A stretch of DNA of 64,000 nucleotides from Euborellia annulipes (GCA_023213315.1 JAKCPI010006167.1:79576-143575); one strand, 5' to 3'; shown: positions 33,801 through 41,552, counted from the stretch's first letter. The notes: generated by a model from the letters alone, not told the origin. A program made the numbers and translations.

Positions 33801-35944
33801 ACCTGAGAAAAAGAGATATTGGATGGGGCAAGTATTGAGAAGGAATTGTCTGATAAAGGATGTAGTGGAAGAAATAGTAAAAGGACCAAGTAAGAAGAAG
33901 AAAACTGATTGATGTTTTTAAGATGGGATCAGTGGCGGCTCGCTAGGGTAGGCAAGGTAGGCGACGCCTACCTTATAAATATACAGATGAAAAATATTTA
34001 TCAATTTTATTATATTTATTAAGTTTAAAAATATTTAGTTTCATAAAATAATTACTATATTTATTAATATATATATATGATTTTGCAAAAAAAAAAAATT
34101 TGAAACACTTCAGAACCTCGTATTTATAAAGTAAAGGCGATATTTTTCTTAGCCTATTTACTGCCTGTACTCCACACTCCGCTGCCCACATTTCTAGACA
34201 GTCGCGCATGCGCACAGCAGTGATAGCTAGCGCTATAAGTCGAACGGTTAGGCGATGAACTAAGTAGCCTATGCCAAGCCGATGACAAGTGTTACCGTAG
34301 AGCGCAATTTCTCATGTTTAAAACGCATAAAAAATTATTTAAGAAACTCAATGTCGCAGGAAAGGTTGTCTTCTCTTTCGTTGTTATCAATAGAAAAAGA
34401 TTTATTAGTTCAAATTTCGAAACAAGATAACTTCACAGATCAAATTATGAATTATTTTCTAAATTAAAAGATAGGCGAATAGATTTAATTTACAAAAATA
34501 AATAAACACGCCTTTTTTCTTTCTTTTTTTCTATTTTTCGTAAGTAATATATATATTTGTAGCCTACCCAGTTGTCTCGGTCACGAGCCGCCACTGGATG
34601 GGATATGGTTATGATGTGATGAAAGAAAGCAAGGAATGGATAAGAGGCTACAAAAGCAGAGAACTGATAATGATTATCAGAAATCATTCGAGAGATAAGT
34701 TTTAAGACTAGAGCCCAGATTTTTGCTGCTGCTAACGTACTTAAATGCAAAATATATATATGTAAGAGTTTCTCTACCTTCTAAGGACTTAATTATTAAA
34801 GAAGTGACATCAACGATGAACATCAATTGTGGAGAGCATAAACAAAAAACAAGAAATAGGTTAGATTCGGAATGCACCTGATCATTGGAGAAGGGGAAAA
34901 CTTATGCTTAATGATCAAAAGAACAGTTTTCATCCTGAGCTATAAAATTTATTTAAATTGTAATCTGTTCCTTGAAAAGGGAGCTGTGAGGAAAATAGAG
35001 ATGTCAGCCAAAGAAGGTTGTTGCACCGGGTTTAATAAAATTTTAAGAATAAGACGTTTCGAACTAAATTTATTAGACCATCTTCAGTTATTGGGATTTG
35101 TACACATGTCATTTGAATATTACAATCATGTGATCAAACTCAATTTTGTGTATAAAAAATCTTATTATGTCAGCGTTCAAAGATCAGAGATGAATGAATC
35201 ACCTTCGGGGTAGACAAGGTATTGAAAAAATCGAGTTTGATCAAATGATTGTGGTATATTTATATGACTTGTATACAATTTCCAAAAGATGGTAATAAAT
35301 TTTGTCCGATATCTTATTTGGGAGTTTTATTAAACCCTGAGTAACTTATTTTGGGTGACATTTCACTATAAAATGAGCCAAATAATATAAAAATTAGAAT
35401 CTATTTTTATTCTTTGTTCAGCGTTTAGGGTGCCAATTACATCCTTTCTCTGGGCAAGTGTCAATTAAATACACATTTTTATCTGAATACTGAAATTATA
35501 TCTTGGAAAATTGAGTGTGTTTGGCTTTAGGAAATGCTGGGCAACCATCAAATAAAAATAGATTATAATTTTTATCTGAATTGAACCCATTCTATTTTAT
35601 TATATATTGAAGCAAAATACCCAAAAATTTAACAAGTTTGTTAAAAAAAATACAATTATTAATTAAATTAACATATTTCTGTAAAAAGGCTAATATTAAT
35701 CATAGAATAAATGAACTTCCTCTAAAATCTAAAAAAAAAATAAAAATATAATCGAAGTATATACCGGCATTGGAATTTCTATATTTGTTTCTTCAGAATT
35801 AATTGGATTCGAATTAATTTTCTCCGATTTTCCTTTAATAATTTTGTTTTTTAATTGCTTTCTTTCTTTTATATCATTAATCTTTTCATCTTGTATATTA
35901 ATACTATTTTTAATTTTCAACGTATTATTCCGTTTTTTACCCAT
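24882..35944 (-). CDS. three-finger C2H2/C2HC zinc-finger protein, 6 coding exons
   Basis: Family not recognised. Coding exons 35765-35944, 31603-31782, 30636-30732, 30266-30406, 26585-26745 and 24882-25034 have GT/AG borders and fitting phases, giving 912 bases or 303 residues. The N-terminus (1-60) is Lys/Asn-rich and probably disordered. Residues 61-149 are acidic to neutral without a known domain (NIVIHPILTTNVAVYQ, DNNEHVEFIGDQ). Finger 1 is C150-C153-H166-H171 with the classical F157 and L163 spacing; its second Cys is encoded across a splice junction. Finger 2 is C180-C183-H196-H201, also completed across a junction. Finger 3 is C268-C271-H284-C288, a C2HC type. The C-terminus NKRAKKKIM is a basic nuclear-localisation candidate. 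Binding of nucleic acid in the nucleus is likely from the fingers but is inferred. A 5' UTR exon precedes the start (donor at 36020, acceptor at 35949). The ATG follows the acceptor by four bases. The gene lies 2.3 kb upstream of the USP gene in the same direction. Confidence 0.82.
25109..25640 (+). mobile_element. TCTGGTGTGAC-family element split by a tRNA-like palindrome
   Basis: The left part has TCTGGTCGCACAGCACAC, a hairpin ACTTTCTCTTACC...GGCAAGAGAAAGT and GTGTCGAGATATATTTA. The right part (about 25493-25640) resumes with GAGATATTTAG, AATAGTTGATTTATGAAT and GATCGCAATACTTTCTC. The tRNA-like palindrome at 25219-25490 interrupts it, so the palindrome is the younger insertion. It lies in the last intron of the zinc-finger gene. 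Confidence 0.6.
25219..25490. repeat. palindrome with tRNA-like half in each arm (copy 2)
   Basis: A 210-bp palindrome (25281-25490, centre about 25386) with GTGGTTCGACTCCCGG and GGGCACACTGAGCGCAAATC in each arm, preceded by the 60-base flank GCGTAGGTAAGCCGCGAAAC shared with copy 1 (4361-4632, opposite orientation). The two arms differ at only a few bases. The 69-codon minus frame here is an accident of the palindrome. Confidence 0.78.
25733..25805 (+). repeat. SINE tail fragment
   Basis: AATAAATAGGGATTGAGTCT, AAATGGCCTCCGATGCC and AAAAGGCCTTAAATTAAA match the tail of the SINE at 31990-32140 and the minus copy at 31384-31450. No tRNA-like head is left on this copy. Confidence 0.55.
25915..26315 (-). 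mobile_element. MITE, GGTGCGCGTCTCGA ends (copy 2)
   Basis: About 400 bases homologous, in opposite orientation, to 3203-3590: shared words include TTTTAGATTAATCACATTAA, TAATCATTGTGTTAA and AACGCCATCTCTTG. Ends are GGTGCGCGTCTCGA and TCGAGACTCGCCCC in inverted form. It is non-coding and in an intron of the zinc-finger gene. Confidence 0.65.
27002..27684. mobile_element. fold-back MITE, GTGGCGCTC family (copy 2), interrupted
   Basis: The core palindrome AAGGTAAAATAAAATCTG (27050-27110) and the right end GGGAATTTAATTGTGGCGCTC match the copy at 8728-9017. The left terminal repeat is mostly missing. A hAT copy (27125-27625) interrupts the right arm and a pogo-like element begins at 27688 beside the right end, so three elements are packed together. 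Confidence 0.65.
27125..27625. mobile_element. hAT-type transposon with 8-bp target-site duplication
   Basis: The ends CATAGGCGCCGGAAC and GTTCCGGCGCCCCTG are inverted and flanked by TATATACC (27117-27124, 27626-27633). A G run follows the left end and a C run precedes the right end. The interior is AT-rich and non-coding. Confidence 0.88.
27688..28995 (+). mobile_element. pogo-like DNA transposon remnant with TA target-site duplication
   Basis: The ends GGGGAAAGTTGGGTAAAACG and GTCGGTTTCCCCACTTTCCCC are inverted, bordered by TA on both sides (27686-27687, 28996-28997). Near 28480-28660 a frameshifted coding remnant gives CDDSTVDEDEACIFSND, then RMGHDACSNFEDKDDTL and VCNFCL, which fits the Cys-rich PHD-like tail found on some pogo/Tigger-type transposases. 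The catalytic part is gone. The repeated GGGGCAAAATCGCAT words (about 28057, 28080) may be internal end-like repeats. It lies in an intron of the zinc-finger gene. Confidence 0.7.
29030..29385 (-). pseudogene. decayed coding fragment of unknown origin
   Basis: One minus frame reads with only two stops as LKKDVKLTSFSDLIELFGER, then FYFGKFFDGTEDREIIEQYL and HWVFKRHRPLQRFPELLDH. The composition looks like real protein and the GC content is above that of its surroundings. I do not recognise the family. It could be a retained piece of a transposon, a virus-derived insert or a processed host gene. A hAT copy starts right next to it at 29391. Confidence 0.35.
29391..29994. mobile_element. hAT-type transposon carrying a nested SINE
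   Basis: The ends CAGTGATTCTCAAC and GTTGAGAATCACTG are exact inverted repeats. Flanks TGGTAGAG and TGGTCGAT agree at six of eight positions, so the duplication has aged. CGGCACATTTTTAACG near the left end and GGCCGCACAGTG near the right are subterminal. The SINE 29689-29920 is inserted inside. Confidence 0.75.
29689..29920 (+). mobile_element. SINE-like retroelement with 14-bp target-site duplication (copy 2)
   Basis: TTATTCGTAATAAA flanks both sides (29675-29688, 29921-29934). The body is colinear with 21357-21569: GCTCAGGGGCCCACATC, GTACGTGGATGGCGACC, AGGCGTCAGACCGTGCG, and a GAAAGAAGAAGAAA tail. It is slightly longer, with extra CCCCGCACTCCGGGATTAAG before the tail. Confidence 0.8.
31384..31450 (-). 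repeat. SINE tail fragment
   Basis: On the minus strand TTGAAATAAATAGGGACGGG and GTCTAAATGGCTTCAGATGG repeat the tail found at 25733-25805 and 32065-32140, which shows a third dispersed copy. The head is absent. Confidence 0.5.
31817..31985 (+). pseudogene. LINE reverse transcriptase fragment, upstream half of a split copy
   Basis: Reads LEIVKRFYLESA and, after a frameshift, YSCEAWLMLKKDQVRIETLE then RMMLNIK with internal stops. YGCEAWTL followed by a short hydrophilic stretch is typical of the region after the catalytic domain of LINE polyproteins. The next expected segment appears at 33806, so 1.8 kb of later insertions separate the two halves. It is a dead copy in the first coding intron of the zinc-finger gene. 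Confidence 0.65.
31990..32140 (+). mobile_element. tRNA-derived SINE
   Basis: The head GGTGGCTCAGGGCTAGAGC resembles a tRNA A-box region and is followed by TTCTGATACCAAAGGCC, an anticodon-arm-like stretch. The B-box position (AGAGTCCGCATACCG) is decayed. The tail AATTGAAATAAATAGGGAGG and TTTAAATGTCCTCCCATGGC is repeated at 25733 and 31384. It splits the LINE fragment together with the elements that follow. Confidence 0.5.
32141..32640. repeat. CG-dinucleotide-rich block, probable old repeat
   Basis: Unlike its AT-rich neighbours this block has many CG words: AACAGCGAAACGACG, AACGCGCGGAATGTCGCG, GGTTCGCCGGTCGCG, ATTCGCGCGAACTAAATTTCG. GCAGAAAC at the left and TTTCTGC at the right may be eroded inverted ends. 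The 61-codon frame at 32102 is open by composition only. No known family. Confidence 0.3.
32801..33372. mobile_element. hAT-like element nested in the 32668 transposon
   Basis: GTCAATAG flanks both sides (32793-32800, 33373-33380), an 8-bp duplication. The right end TATACGCCCCTGTG fits a hAT terminus. The left end is eroded to a TTTTTTTCGGGGGAGGGG stretch. Its middle holds the smaller hAT MITE 32893-33148. The 104-codon frame at 33079 spans both and is not a gene. Confidence 0.7.
32893..33148. mobile_element. hAT MITE with 8-bp target-site duplication, innermost of the nest
   Basis: The ends CAGTGGCTTAGCGAG and CTCGCTACGCCACTG are inverted and flanked by GATATACC (32885-32892, 33149-33156). 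The length is 256 bp with an AT-rich centre and a G run near 33085. Rejoining the two GATATACC flanks leaves the host element continuous, which proves the order of insertion. Confidence 0.9.
33930..34596 (+). mobile_element. hAT transposon with 8-bp target-site duplication and transposase remnant
   Basis: The ends CAGTGGCGGCTCGCTAG and TCACGAGCCGCCACTG are inverted and flanked by GATGGGAT (33922-33929, 34597-34604). The frame 34282-34467 encodes SVTVERNFSCLKRIKNYLR and LSSLSLLSIEKDLL, which is the hATC dimerisation region of a hAT transposase, ending at a natural stop. The catalytic and BED parts are deleted, so this is an internally deleted copy of an autonomous element. Confidence 0.9.
34282..34467 (+). 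pseudogene. hAT transposase C-terminal fragment (hATC domain)
   Basis: Sixty-one codons, open to a stop. The helix-forming pattern VERNFSCLKRIK...NSMSQERLSSLSLLSIE is the best-conserved signature of hAT transposases. The initiator methionine is accidental, because the true protein would begin far upstream in the deleted part. The short intact frame suggests that the deletion derivative is not very old. Confidence 0.8.
34985..35370. repeat. decayed fold-back element with hammerhead-like motif
   Basis: Outer arms have CGGGTTTAATAAAATTTT and its partner AGTTTTATTAAACCCTGA. The inner arms pair as TGTACACATGTCATTTGAATA with a decayed complement and AATCATGTGATCAAACTC with GAGTTTGATCAAATGATT. The motif is on the minus strand at 35053-35087 (CTGAAGATGGTCTAATA, then TTCGAAACGTC). 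The 113-codon plus frame at 34872 crosses it and is not a gene. Confidence 0.65.
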
Positions 35945-36020
35945 TATACTGGAAGAATAAATTGTTTTTAAATAAATAAATAAATAAATATTTATTTAAA
36001 AAAAAAGAAGTTATACTTAC

Positions 36021-36240
36021 ATATTATTTTCTAAAATCTTTAATTAGGTATAAATAATTGAAATTATAGAAATATAATTTTTTAATTTAGAAAATAAATT
36101 CCTTCTTCTCAGGTTTCACTGATTCCCTCACCACCCTGTTTCCGGCGTGCTTTTGAAATTTGGGAAGGGGCTGGAGGAGGTAGGGGCGGGAAAGTTTTAC
36201 ACAACCGACGATTGAGGCGCTGTTGTCGTTTTTTTTTTCA
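36021..36240 (-). promoter_or_regulatory. 5' UTR exon and promoter of the zinc-finger gene
   Basis: A donor GTAAGTATAA (36011-36020) and an acceptor ending at 35949 define a 72-base intron just before the start codon, so 36021 upward is a 5' UTR exon. The block 36110-36240 is the most GC-rich of the area and contains CGCCGGAAAC (ETS-type, minus strand) and GGGGCGGGAAAG (Sp1/E2F-like). About 500 bases away a plus-strand transcript may begin, which would make this a divergent promoter. Confidence 0.5.
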
Positions 36241-36739
36241 GGGAGGTCCAGGGGCTTTTCGAGCTGTCAATGAACTAGTTCAAAAGAACGAGTTCTTAAT
36301 TAGAATAATCGTTCATTTAACTTGGCACATTCTAGCTTTATTTATGACGTGGATTTCAGGGATTAAAGTTAATTAATTAATTAAAATTACACAGTGATCT
36401 TAGTTTTTAATTAAAAGAAAGAAATAATTTTTTATTTCTTAATCCCGCTAACTTAGTTCAAAATTTTGTTAAATAAAAATGTTAATTACCTACATTTATC
36501 TAAAAAAATATTTTATTTAAATAGTAAACTTAATTAATATTTTATTTATATTAAGGCTTTTATTATATATGAATTTCAAAAACTTTTAAATCAACAAGTT
36601 ATTGAACCAACCTTTACAAATTATTTCTTTCTTTTAATTAAAAAGTGTTATATATATATATATATATTATTTAAATATTAAAATAAATAAATATTTAATA
36701 TTTTATTTGAAATTAATAGAAAAAAATATTTTGATTTTT

Positions 36740-36866
36740 TAGGTGATTGAACCAACTTTTATAAGCGAACTCGCCTCTGATTTGCAAGTGTGTGCGTGTC
36801 TGTGTCTGTGTGGTGTGCTTCTCATCACCTGTCAAGTTCAGCTAACATTTATCTCAATTTTATAAG
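36740..36866 (+). ncRNA. putative first exon of a plus-strand spliced non-coding transcript
   Basis: Ends in TTATAAG followed by GTATTTATT, a donor of the same kind as those at 41344, 42596 and (minus) 53442. The block contains GTGTGTGCGTGTCTGTGTCTG and CATCACCTGTCAAG and has no ATG-initiated frame of note. The left border is not defined. It lies 0.7 kb from the zinc-finger promoter in the opposite direction. Confidence 0.35.
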
Positions 36867-37577
36867 GTATTTATTATTTAATTTGCATTTCTTTCTCTTT
36901 TTTTGTTTTAATTAGATATTTTCTACTAATTTAATTTGTAAATTAAATTTCATTGGCTCTTAAAATATATAGAGATTATCGTTGAATGTCATTTGCTCCT
37001 TTTGGTTATGATTCTATCATATTTTCTTTTTTATTTCGTATTTTCGACTTTTTAAAGTTATTTCCTATTTTATTAATATATTTAAAATGGTTTAAGTGAT
37101 TTATTAAATAATAAATTTTAATCTTTTATTATTATTTTCATCATTTGTCAAATGGGTGCATTCCCAAGACATGGACTGATTATAAAAATTAATCTTTTTT
37201 TTAAATTATTTATTTTAAATTTAGATTTTGAACAATCACCCCTCGTTTTAGACCTCATGGCTTTGATTTTTTAAATTTTTATTAATTAATTTTATCTTCT
37301 CTTTTTTTTTTGCACAATTCCAATCATTTCTATTTTCCTTTTTATTTTCTTCACTTTTCATTATTTTAATTTCAAAGTAAACTAAAGGATAAAAGAGCAC
37401 ATCAATAAATTTAATATTTAAATCGAATTGTTTTTGCAAAGATGTTATTCGAATTTTTAATTTTCCATTTACTGTATATCTATCTATATATAGGCCTATC
37501 TATACATCTGTATAAATAGTTCTATTTGAATCTTTTCTAAGACTATCATCTAAAATTTAATATTTTTTATTTTTCAG

Positions 37578-37663
37578 TTTATGAATTTGGATAGCACCAA
37601 TAAAAAATGACTAAAATTTGGAAGTACAAGAAAGTAACAAACATCAAGATTTTATTTTCAAAT
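37578..37663 (+). ncRNA. putative internal exon, non-coding
   Basis: An 86-base block between TTATTTTTCAG and GTAAGTAATC, both strong splice signals. It contains one nine-codon frame only (MNLDSTNKK). No duplicate is seen elsewhere. Confidence 0.4.
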
Positions 37664-38359
37664 GTAAGTAATCACCCCATAGATTTTCTTATGTGATTAT
37701 TTCATTGTTTGTATAAAAGAAGATGAAAATCTTTTTTGAATTCTCTTTTAATTTTGAACTATAAAAATTTCCATTAATTTTTTTTTTAAACATTGAAATA
37801 ATCACATGATTTAATAATAGGCCTTCTAGGAGCTTTATAAATCTTTAAAAAGAAACCTATTTTCACATTATTTTTAGATGATTTGAAAGAAAGCTTATTT
37901 CGTAAATAGTTAATAATCTTCACTCGAATATGAAACTTTAAACTTAGGTAATATATATATATATATATGTTTAGGCCATTTCATTTAATTAATTATTACT
38001 TTAATTTTAGACTTACCCAGATCTACTCCAGGTTGACTGCTCTTCTAAAAGAGAATAAGACATTCATTATATATTTACTATCAGAATGAATTGAAAGAAA
38101 ATTAAATAATATTAGAAAAGAAAGAATTTTTTATGGATGACTTTTGTCTCTCTCGTCAGTAAGAAATATAAATGAACAAAATTTATTTATATTATTATTA
38201 TAATACTGTATTTTTTCTTAAATTTCAGAAGCTCGGGTTTCACTTCAAATCTAAGCGCTACTTCTCACCCTCTTCAAGGCCCAAATTCAGTCATGTCTCG
38301 ACTGATGGCTCACACCTTTGGAAAAGGGCGTCGAATGACTATCTAGTAGTAAAAACATC

Positions 38360-38565
38360 CTCAGCAGAACTAAATTATATCAATTAACACAATGATATTC
38401 CCGAAACACAAGAGGGGCATCATTCCTTCATTACTAAGCTGACGACTAGTAGAACATGTCAAGTCTTCTTTTGGTCCTATGACTTATCGTTATTTGGAAC
38501 AAACTCGCTGCACTATTCATCATAAGTCTTTGGACCTTTTCCATCCATTCAAAAAAAGATGAAAT
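38360..38565 (+). pseudogene. decayed LINE 3' end, same family as 16905
   Basis: Frames give SAELNYIN, then KLTTSRTCQVFF and FWSYDLSLFGTNSL, which align with SAELQSII, TTNRTSQFQSSF and MTSRDWNKLP of 16905-17195. The tail TCATAAGTCTTTGGACC...CCATCCATTC matches the 3' UTR. It has many substitutions and is older than the other copies. An acceptor-like TTAAATTTCAG at 38229 lies upstream. Confidence 0.55.
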
Positions 38566-38762
38566 CAGAAGTGACTTCATCTCAATAGATTTGTTGAAAC
38601 TCAAACGAGATTTTTTATTCAAAATATAAAATTAGGTATCTATTATATCTATTAATTTGAATTATTTTATTCTGATATTAAATAAATATTAATTTAATTT
38701 TAGATTTGATTATGAATCATCTCAGGTGGTTTAACTTTGAGTGAGAACAAAATGACATCCAA

Positions 38763-38795
38763 TCATCAAAAATATATATATATATATATATATAA
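38763..38795. repeat. (AT)n microsatellite
   Basis: An uninterrupted AT run. Similar runs sit at 38907-38942 and 40105-40135, directly outside both ends of the minisatellite element that follows. Confidence 0.9.
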
Positions 38796-38909
38796 GGTAA
38801 TCTCTATTTAATACTATATATCTTTGTTCTTTTCTTAGTTTAATTTATTTTTTTTGGAATCTTTGGATTAAATGAATGTATAAAAGGGGAGATATAGTTT
38901 ATTGAGTAT

Positions 38910-38945
<36 letters not shown>

Positions 38946-38962
38946 GGGGGGGGGGGTGGGGG

Positions 38963-40121
38963 GGTATGCGAAGATAAGTTTTCTCGGGTTAAGTCGCGTG
39001 GGGTGTGGAGATTTTCTCGACGTTTCGGCTCTCCTTTTGGAGCCATTTTCAAGAGAGAAGGAAGTTAGGGGGTAATGGTGGAGGGGGTTGTTTACGGGGC
39101 AGTCTTCCTGGTCCCCAGGTCAATTTGGTGGATGACTCAGAGGCGTGGATTGGTCTCTGAGAGCTGGAGGAAGGTTTGTTGTGTGTAATTGTGTTCGGTT
39201 TAGGTTGACTATGGGGCCTCAATCTGCCTACTCCCCAAGTCGGTGTATTGGGGGTGGATGCCTCAGGAGGTCTGGGTTTGTCTCTGAAGAATGGACAGTG
39301 GTTGGTTCTGTGTGATCGGGTTTGTGTTTGGTTTGGGTTGACTTTGGGGCCTCAATCTGCCTACTCCCCAAGTCGGTGTTTGCCGGATGTTTCCGAGGTT
39401 GTGTTTGTCTTTGAGAGTTGGGTTGTCGGTGGCGGTTTGCAGTGTTAATGGCTCGAAGTGATTTGTGTTTGGTTTGTCTTATGCAGTCGTCAGATAGTCA
39501 GCGAGCATTCAAGACCTCGAGCGCCATATGTTCTGGAAGGTTTCCGCGACTGGATGTATGCGAAGATAAGTTTTCTCGGGTTAAGTCGCGTGGGGTGCTG
39601 AGATTTTCTCGACGTTTCGGCTCTCTTTTTGGAGCCATTTTCAAGAGAGAAGGAAGTTAGGAGGTAATGGTGGAGGGGGTTGTTTACGGGGTCGCAGTCT
39701 TCCTGGTCCCCAGGTCAATTTGGTGGATGACTCAGAGGCGTGGATTGGTCTCTGAGAGCTGGAGGAAGGTTTGTTGTGTGTAATTGTGTTCGGTTTAGGT
39801 TGACTATGGGGCCTCAATCTGCCTACTCCCCAAGTCGGTGTATTGGTGGATGCCTCAGAGGTCTGGGTTTGTCTCTGAGGAATGGACAGTGGTTGGTTCT
39901 GTGTAATCGGGTTTGTGTTTGGTTTGGGTTGACTTTGGGGCCTCAATCTGCCTACTCCCCAAGTCGGGGTGTTAGCTCTTGGTTCCCGGGGTCTCAACCT
40001 GCCTACTCCCCAGGCCGAGAGCAACTGAAAATGGCTCCAAAAAGAGAGCCGAAACGTCGAGAAAATCTCAGCACCCCACGCGACTTAACCCGAGAAAACT
40101 TATCTTTGCATATATATATAT
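38963..40121. repeat. fold-back element with internal minisatellite, 1.16 kb
   Basis: Outer inverted ends are GATAAGTTTTCTCGGGTTAA (left) and TTAACCCGAGAAAACTTATC (right), with TA runs outside. Inside is a tandem array of an approximately 120-130-base unit containing GGGGCCTCAATCTGCCTACT, CCCCAAGTCGG and TGGTTGGTTCTGTGT. A second complete left-end module starts at 39549, so half of the element is duplicated in place. The hammerhead-like motif occurs on minus at 39019-39053 and 39611-39645 and on plus at 40025-40058. The open frames (WGVGRLRP repeats on minus, 39641-40024) come from the unit length being a near multiple of three. It is strongly GC-rich against its surroundings. Confidence 0.8.
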
Positions 40122-40221
40122 ATATATATATTTGCATATTGACTTGATATTATCAAAAGAAAATCAAAGAAGAAATGAAAAATTTTTGTAAATAATTTTG
40201 TATTATTATCCCTTGTTACAG

Positions 40222-40358
40222 ATTTTCGGTCTCCACTTGAGAATCCTGCCTGCACCTCCCGGCCACTCCATTCAGAGCGCTTAGAGTCAGGCTCGGACTT
40301 TAGAAATTCGCATTTCGGTTCAGCAACAACATCTCAATCTCTCTCTTCTCTTCCTCAG
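40222..40358 (+). ncRNA. putative internal exon, non-coding
   Basis: A 137-base block between CCCTTGTTACAG and GTAAATAAAC. The 3' part (CTCTCTTCTCTTCCTCAG) and the donor are repeated at about 40724-40745 with GTAAATACAG, a partial tandem duplication. It is GC-richer than its flanks and has stops in all forward frames or no start. Confidence 0.4.
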
Positions 40359-41110
40359 GTAAATAAACATTATTCAATTATTCATCCCTTGACAATTAAT
40401 AATTAAATATGCCAAGTGGGATGAAGTGAGTTAAAAAAACATTGAATTATATTCATTTCTATTGAATTTTCCCCATATATCATAAGATTTTGTTTTTATC
40501 CCTTATCTAATAGAAATAAGAGAAAGTAAAAAAAAACTTGTCATTTAATAACATTTCGCAATTGAATATAAAAAAATTTCCAAACGAAAGAATAAATTTA
40601 ATTAGAAAATAAAAAAATATTGCAACCTCTTTAGCGATTTATTTAATAGGGGGTTTGTTATTTAAGGGTGAATGTGCTAAGTAAGTGTTAAAAATTAATA
40701 GAAACAATTCAGCCTCACTCCCCTTTTTTCTCTCTCATCAGGTAAATACAGTATTACTCAATTTTTTATTAGGCCTTTCTAATTAATGATTAAAAAGGGA
40801 TAGATTACGTTTATATATTCTAAATTTTAATTAATTTAATATTGGAAAAACAAACAGGCTGCTTTTTATTTTTTATCTCGTCTAAAAGAAAAAAAAAGAT
40901 AAATTAATAATTTTTTTTTAACTTTTAAAAAACAAAAATTATCATATGATTTCTATTATAAAAGTAAAAATTGAATTTTTGTATTTAAAAAGGATATTTG
41001 GGAAAGGATTACGGGATAAATAAAACAATTATTTAAAAAAAATAATCTTTATTGAATATTTATATTATGTTGTTGATAAAAAATAATAAATAAATATTTG
41101 TTTGTTTCAG

Positions 41111-41343
41111 AAGGAAAAAAAATCATCCATATTCTCCATCATCATCATCAAAGAAACAGGACTTAAGCAATTGGAAATTATTTTCTTAAACTTTTTTTGT
41201 AATTGTGAGCTAATACAAAAAAGCAAGTTGCATACACGTCGAGCAGGAAGCCAGTCGATTGAATTAATCTCTCTGCTTTTCTTCTATTGCGATTCTATTA
41301 GTGACAATAAAACATCTCACACCCCTCGACTCTTAATTAAAAG
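41111..41343 (+). ncRNA. putative exon, module copy 1
   Basis: Bounded by TTTGTTTCAG and GTATTTATAATTTGC. The second half (AGCAAGTTGCATACACGTCG, AGCCAGTCGATTGAATTA, CACCCCTCGACTCTTAATT) is shared with 42416-42595 and, reversed, with 53443-53554. About 130 bases of upstream intron are also shared. No frame is conserved among the three copies, which argues for non-coding RNA. Confidence 0.5.
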
Positions 41344-41387
41344 GTATTTATAATTTGCATATTTCATTTTCATTAAGGGTTTTTTTT

Positions 41388-41552
41388 TTTTTTTTTGGAA
41401 TGGGTGCATAAGGTCCGAAGACCTATAATGACCAATAGTCACATGCAGCCACGAAGAAAATAAAAACAAAAGGAGAAGCATAAAGGGGAAACTCAACTGT
41501 GGGAACTGAGAAGATGCCTGTTGAGGTTAGACTTGAAAGTCTGAAGATTTAC
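41388..41552 (-). mobile_element. 5'-truncated LINE 3' end with poly-A
   Basis: On the minus strand TTCAGACTTTCAAGTCTAAC leads through AACAGGCATCTTCTCAGTTC to the stop and 3' UTR (GGCTGCATGTGACTATTGG, TCTTCGGACCTTATGCACCC) and ends in a long A tract (plus-strand T run 41380-41397). It is almost identical to 17140-17310, so it is a recent, heavily truncated insertion. Confidence 0.8.

Larger units (their letters stand above)
32668..33805. mobile_element. non-autonomous DNA transposon, CAGGTCTATTCT ends (copy 2), host of two nested elements
   Basis: The ends CAGGTCTATTCTCTAAAC and TTTAGAGAATAGACCTG are inverted. The body shares GTTAAAACTTGGTTTAGAG and ACTTTACTTTTTAACACCC with copy 1 at 11418-12005. 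Part of the body appears twice (about 33505-33545 and 33700-33740), an internal duplication. The element 32801-33372 lies inside. Confidence 0.7.
33806..34650 (+). pseudogene. LINE C-terminal fragment, downstream half, interrupted by a hAT
   Basis: 33806-33910 reads RKRYWMGQVLRRNCLIKDVV then EEIVKGPSKKKKTD. After the hAT at 33930-34596 the text continues with GYDVMKESKEWIRGY-like codons to about 34650. The WMGHVLRR...LLKD pattern is common near the C-terminus of LINE polyproteins. With 31817-31985 it forms one copy cut into three pieces. Confidence 0.65.

Noticed and set aside
34872..35213. 113-codon plus frame
   Set aside because: It runs through a decayed fold-back element and has no domain or codon bias.
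9474..35944. One fused gene containing both the zinc fingers and the USP
   Set aside because: The zinc-finger frame ends at a stop at 24882 and the USP frame begins with its own ATG at 22552, with 2.3 kb and a possible poly-A signal between them.
38963..40121. CRISPR array in the repeated region
   Set aside because: The tandem unit is long and has no short-repeat plus unique-spacer pattern, and the genome is clearly eukaryotic.
39641..40147. Overlapping 127-codon minus and 135-codon plus frames with repeated WGVGRLRP or GPQSAYSPSR peptides
   Set aside because: Both come from the GC-rich tandem unit read on opposite strands. No start context, no domain, and the frames break where the unit length changes.
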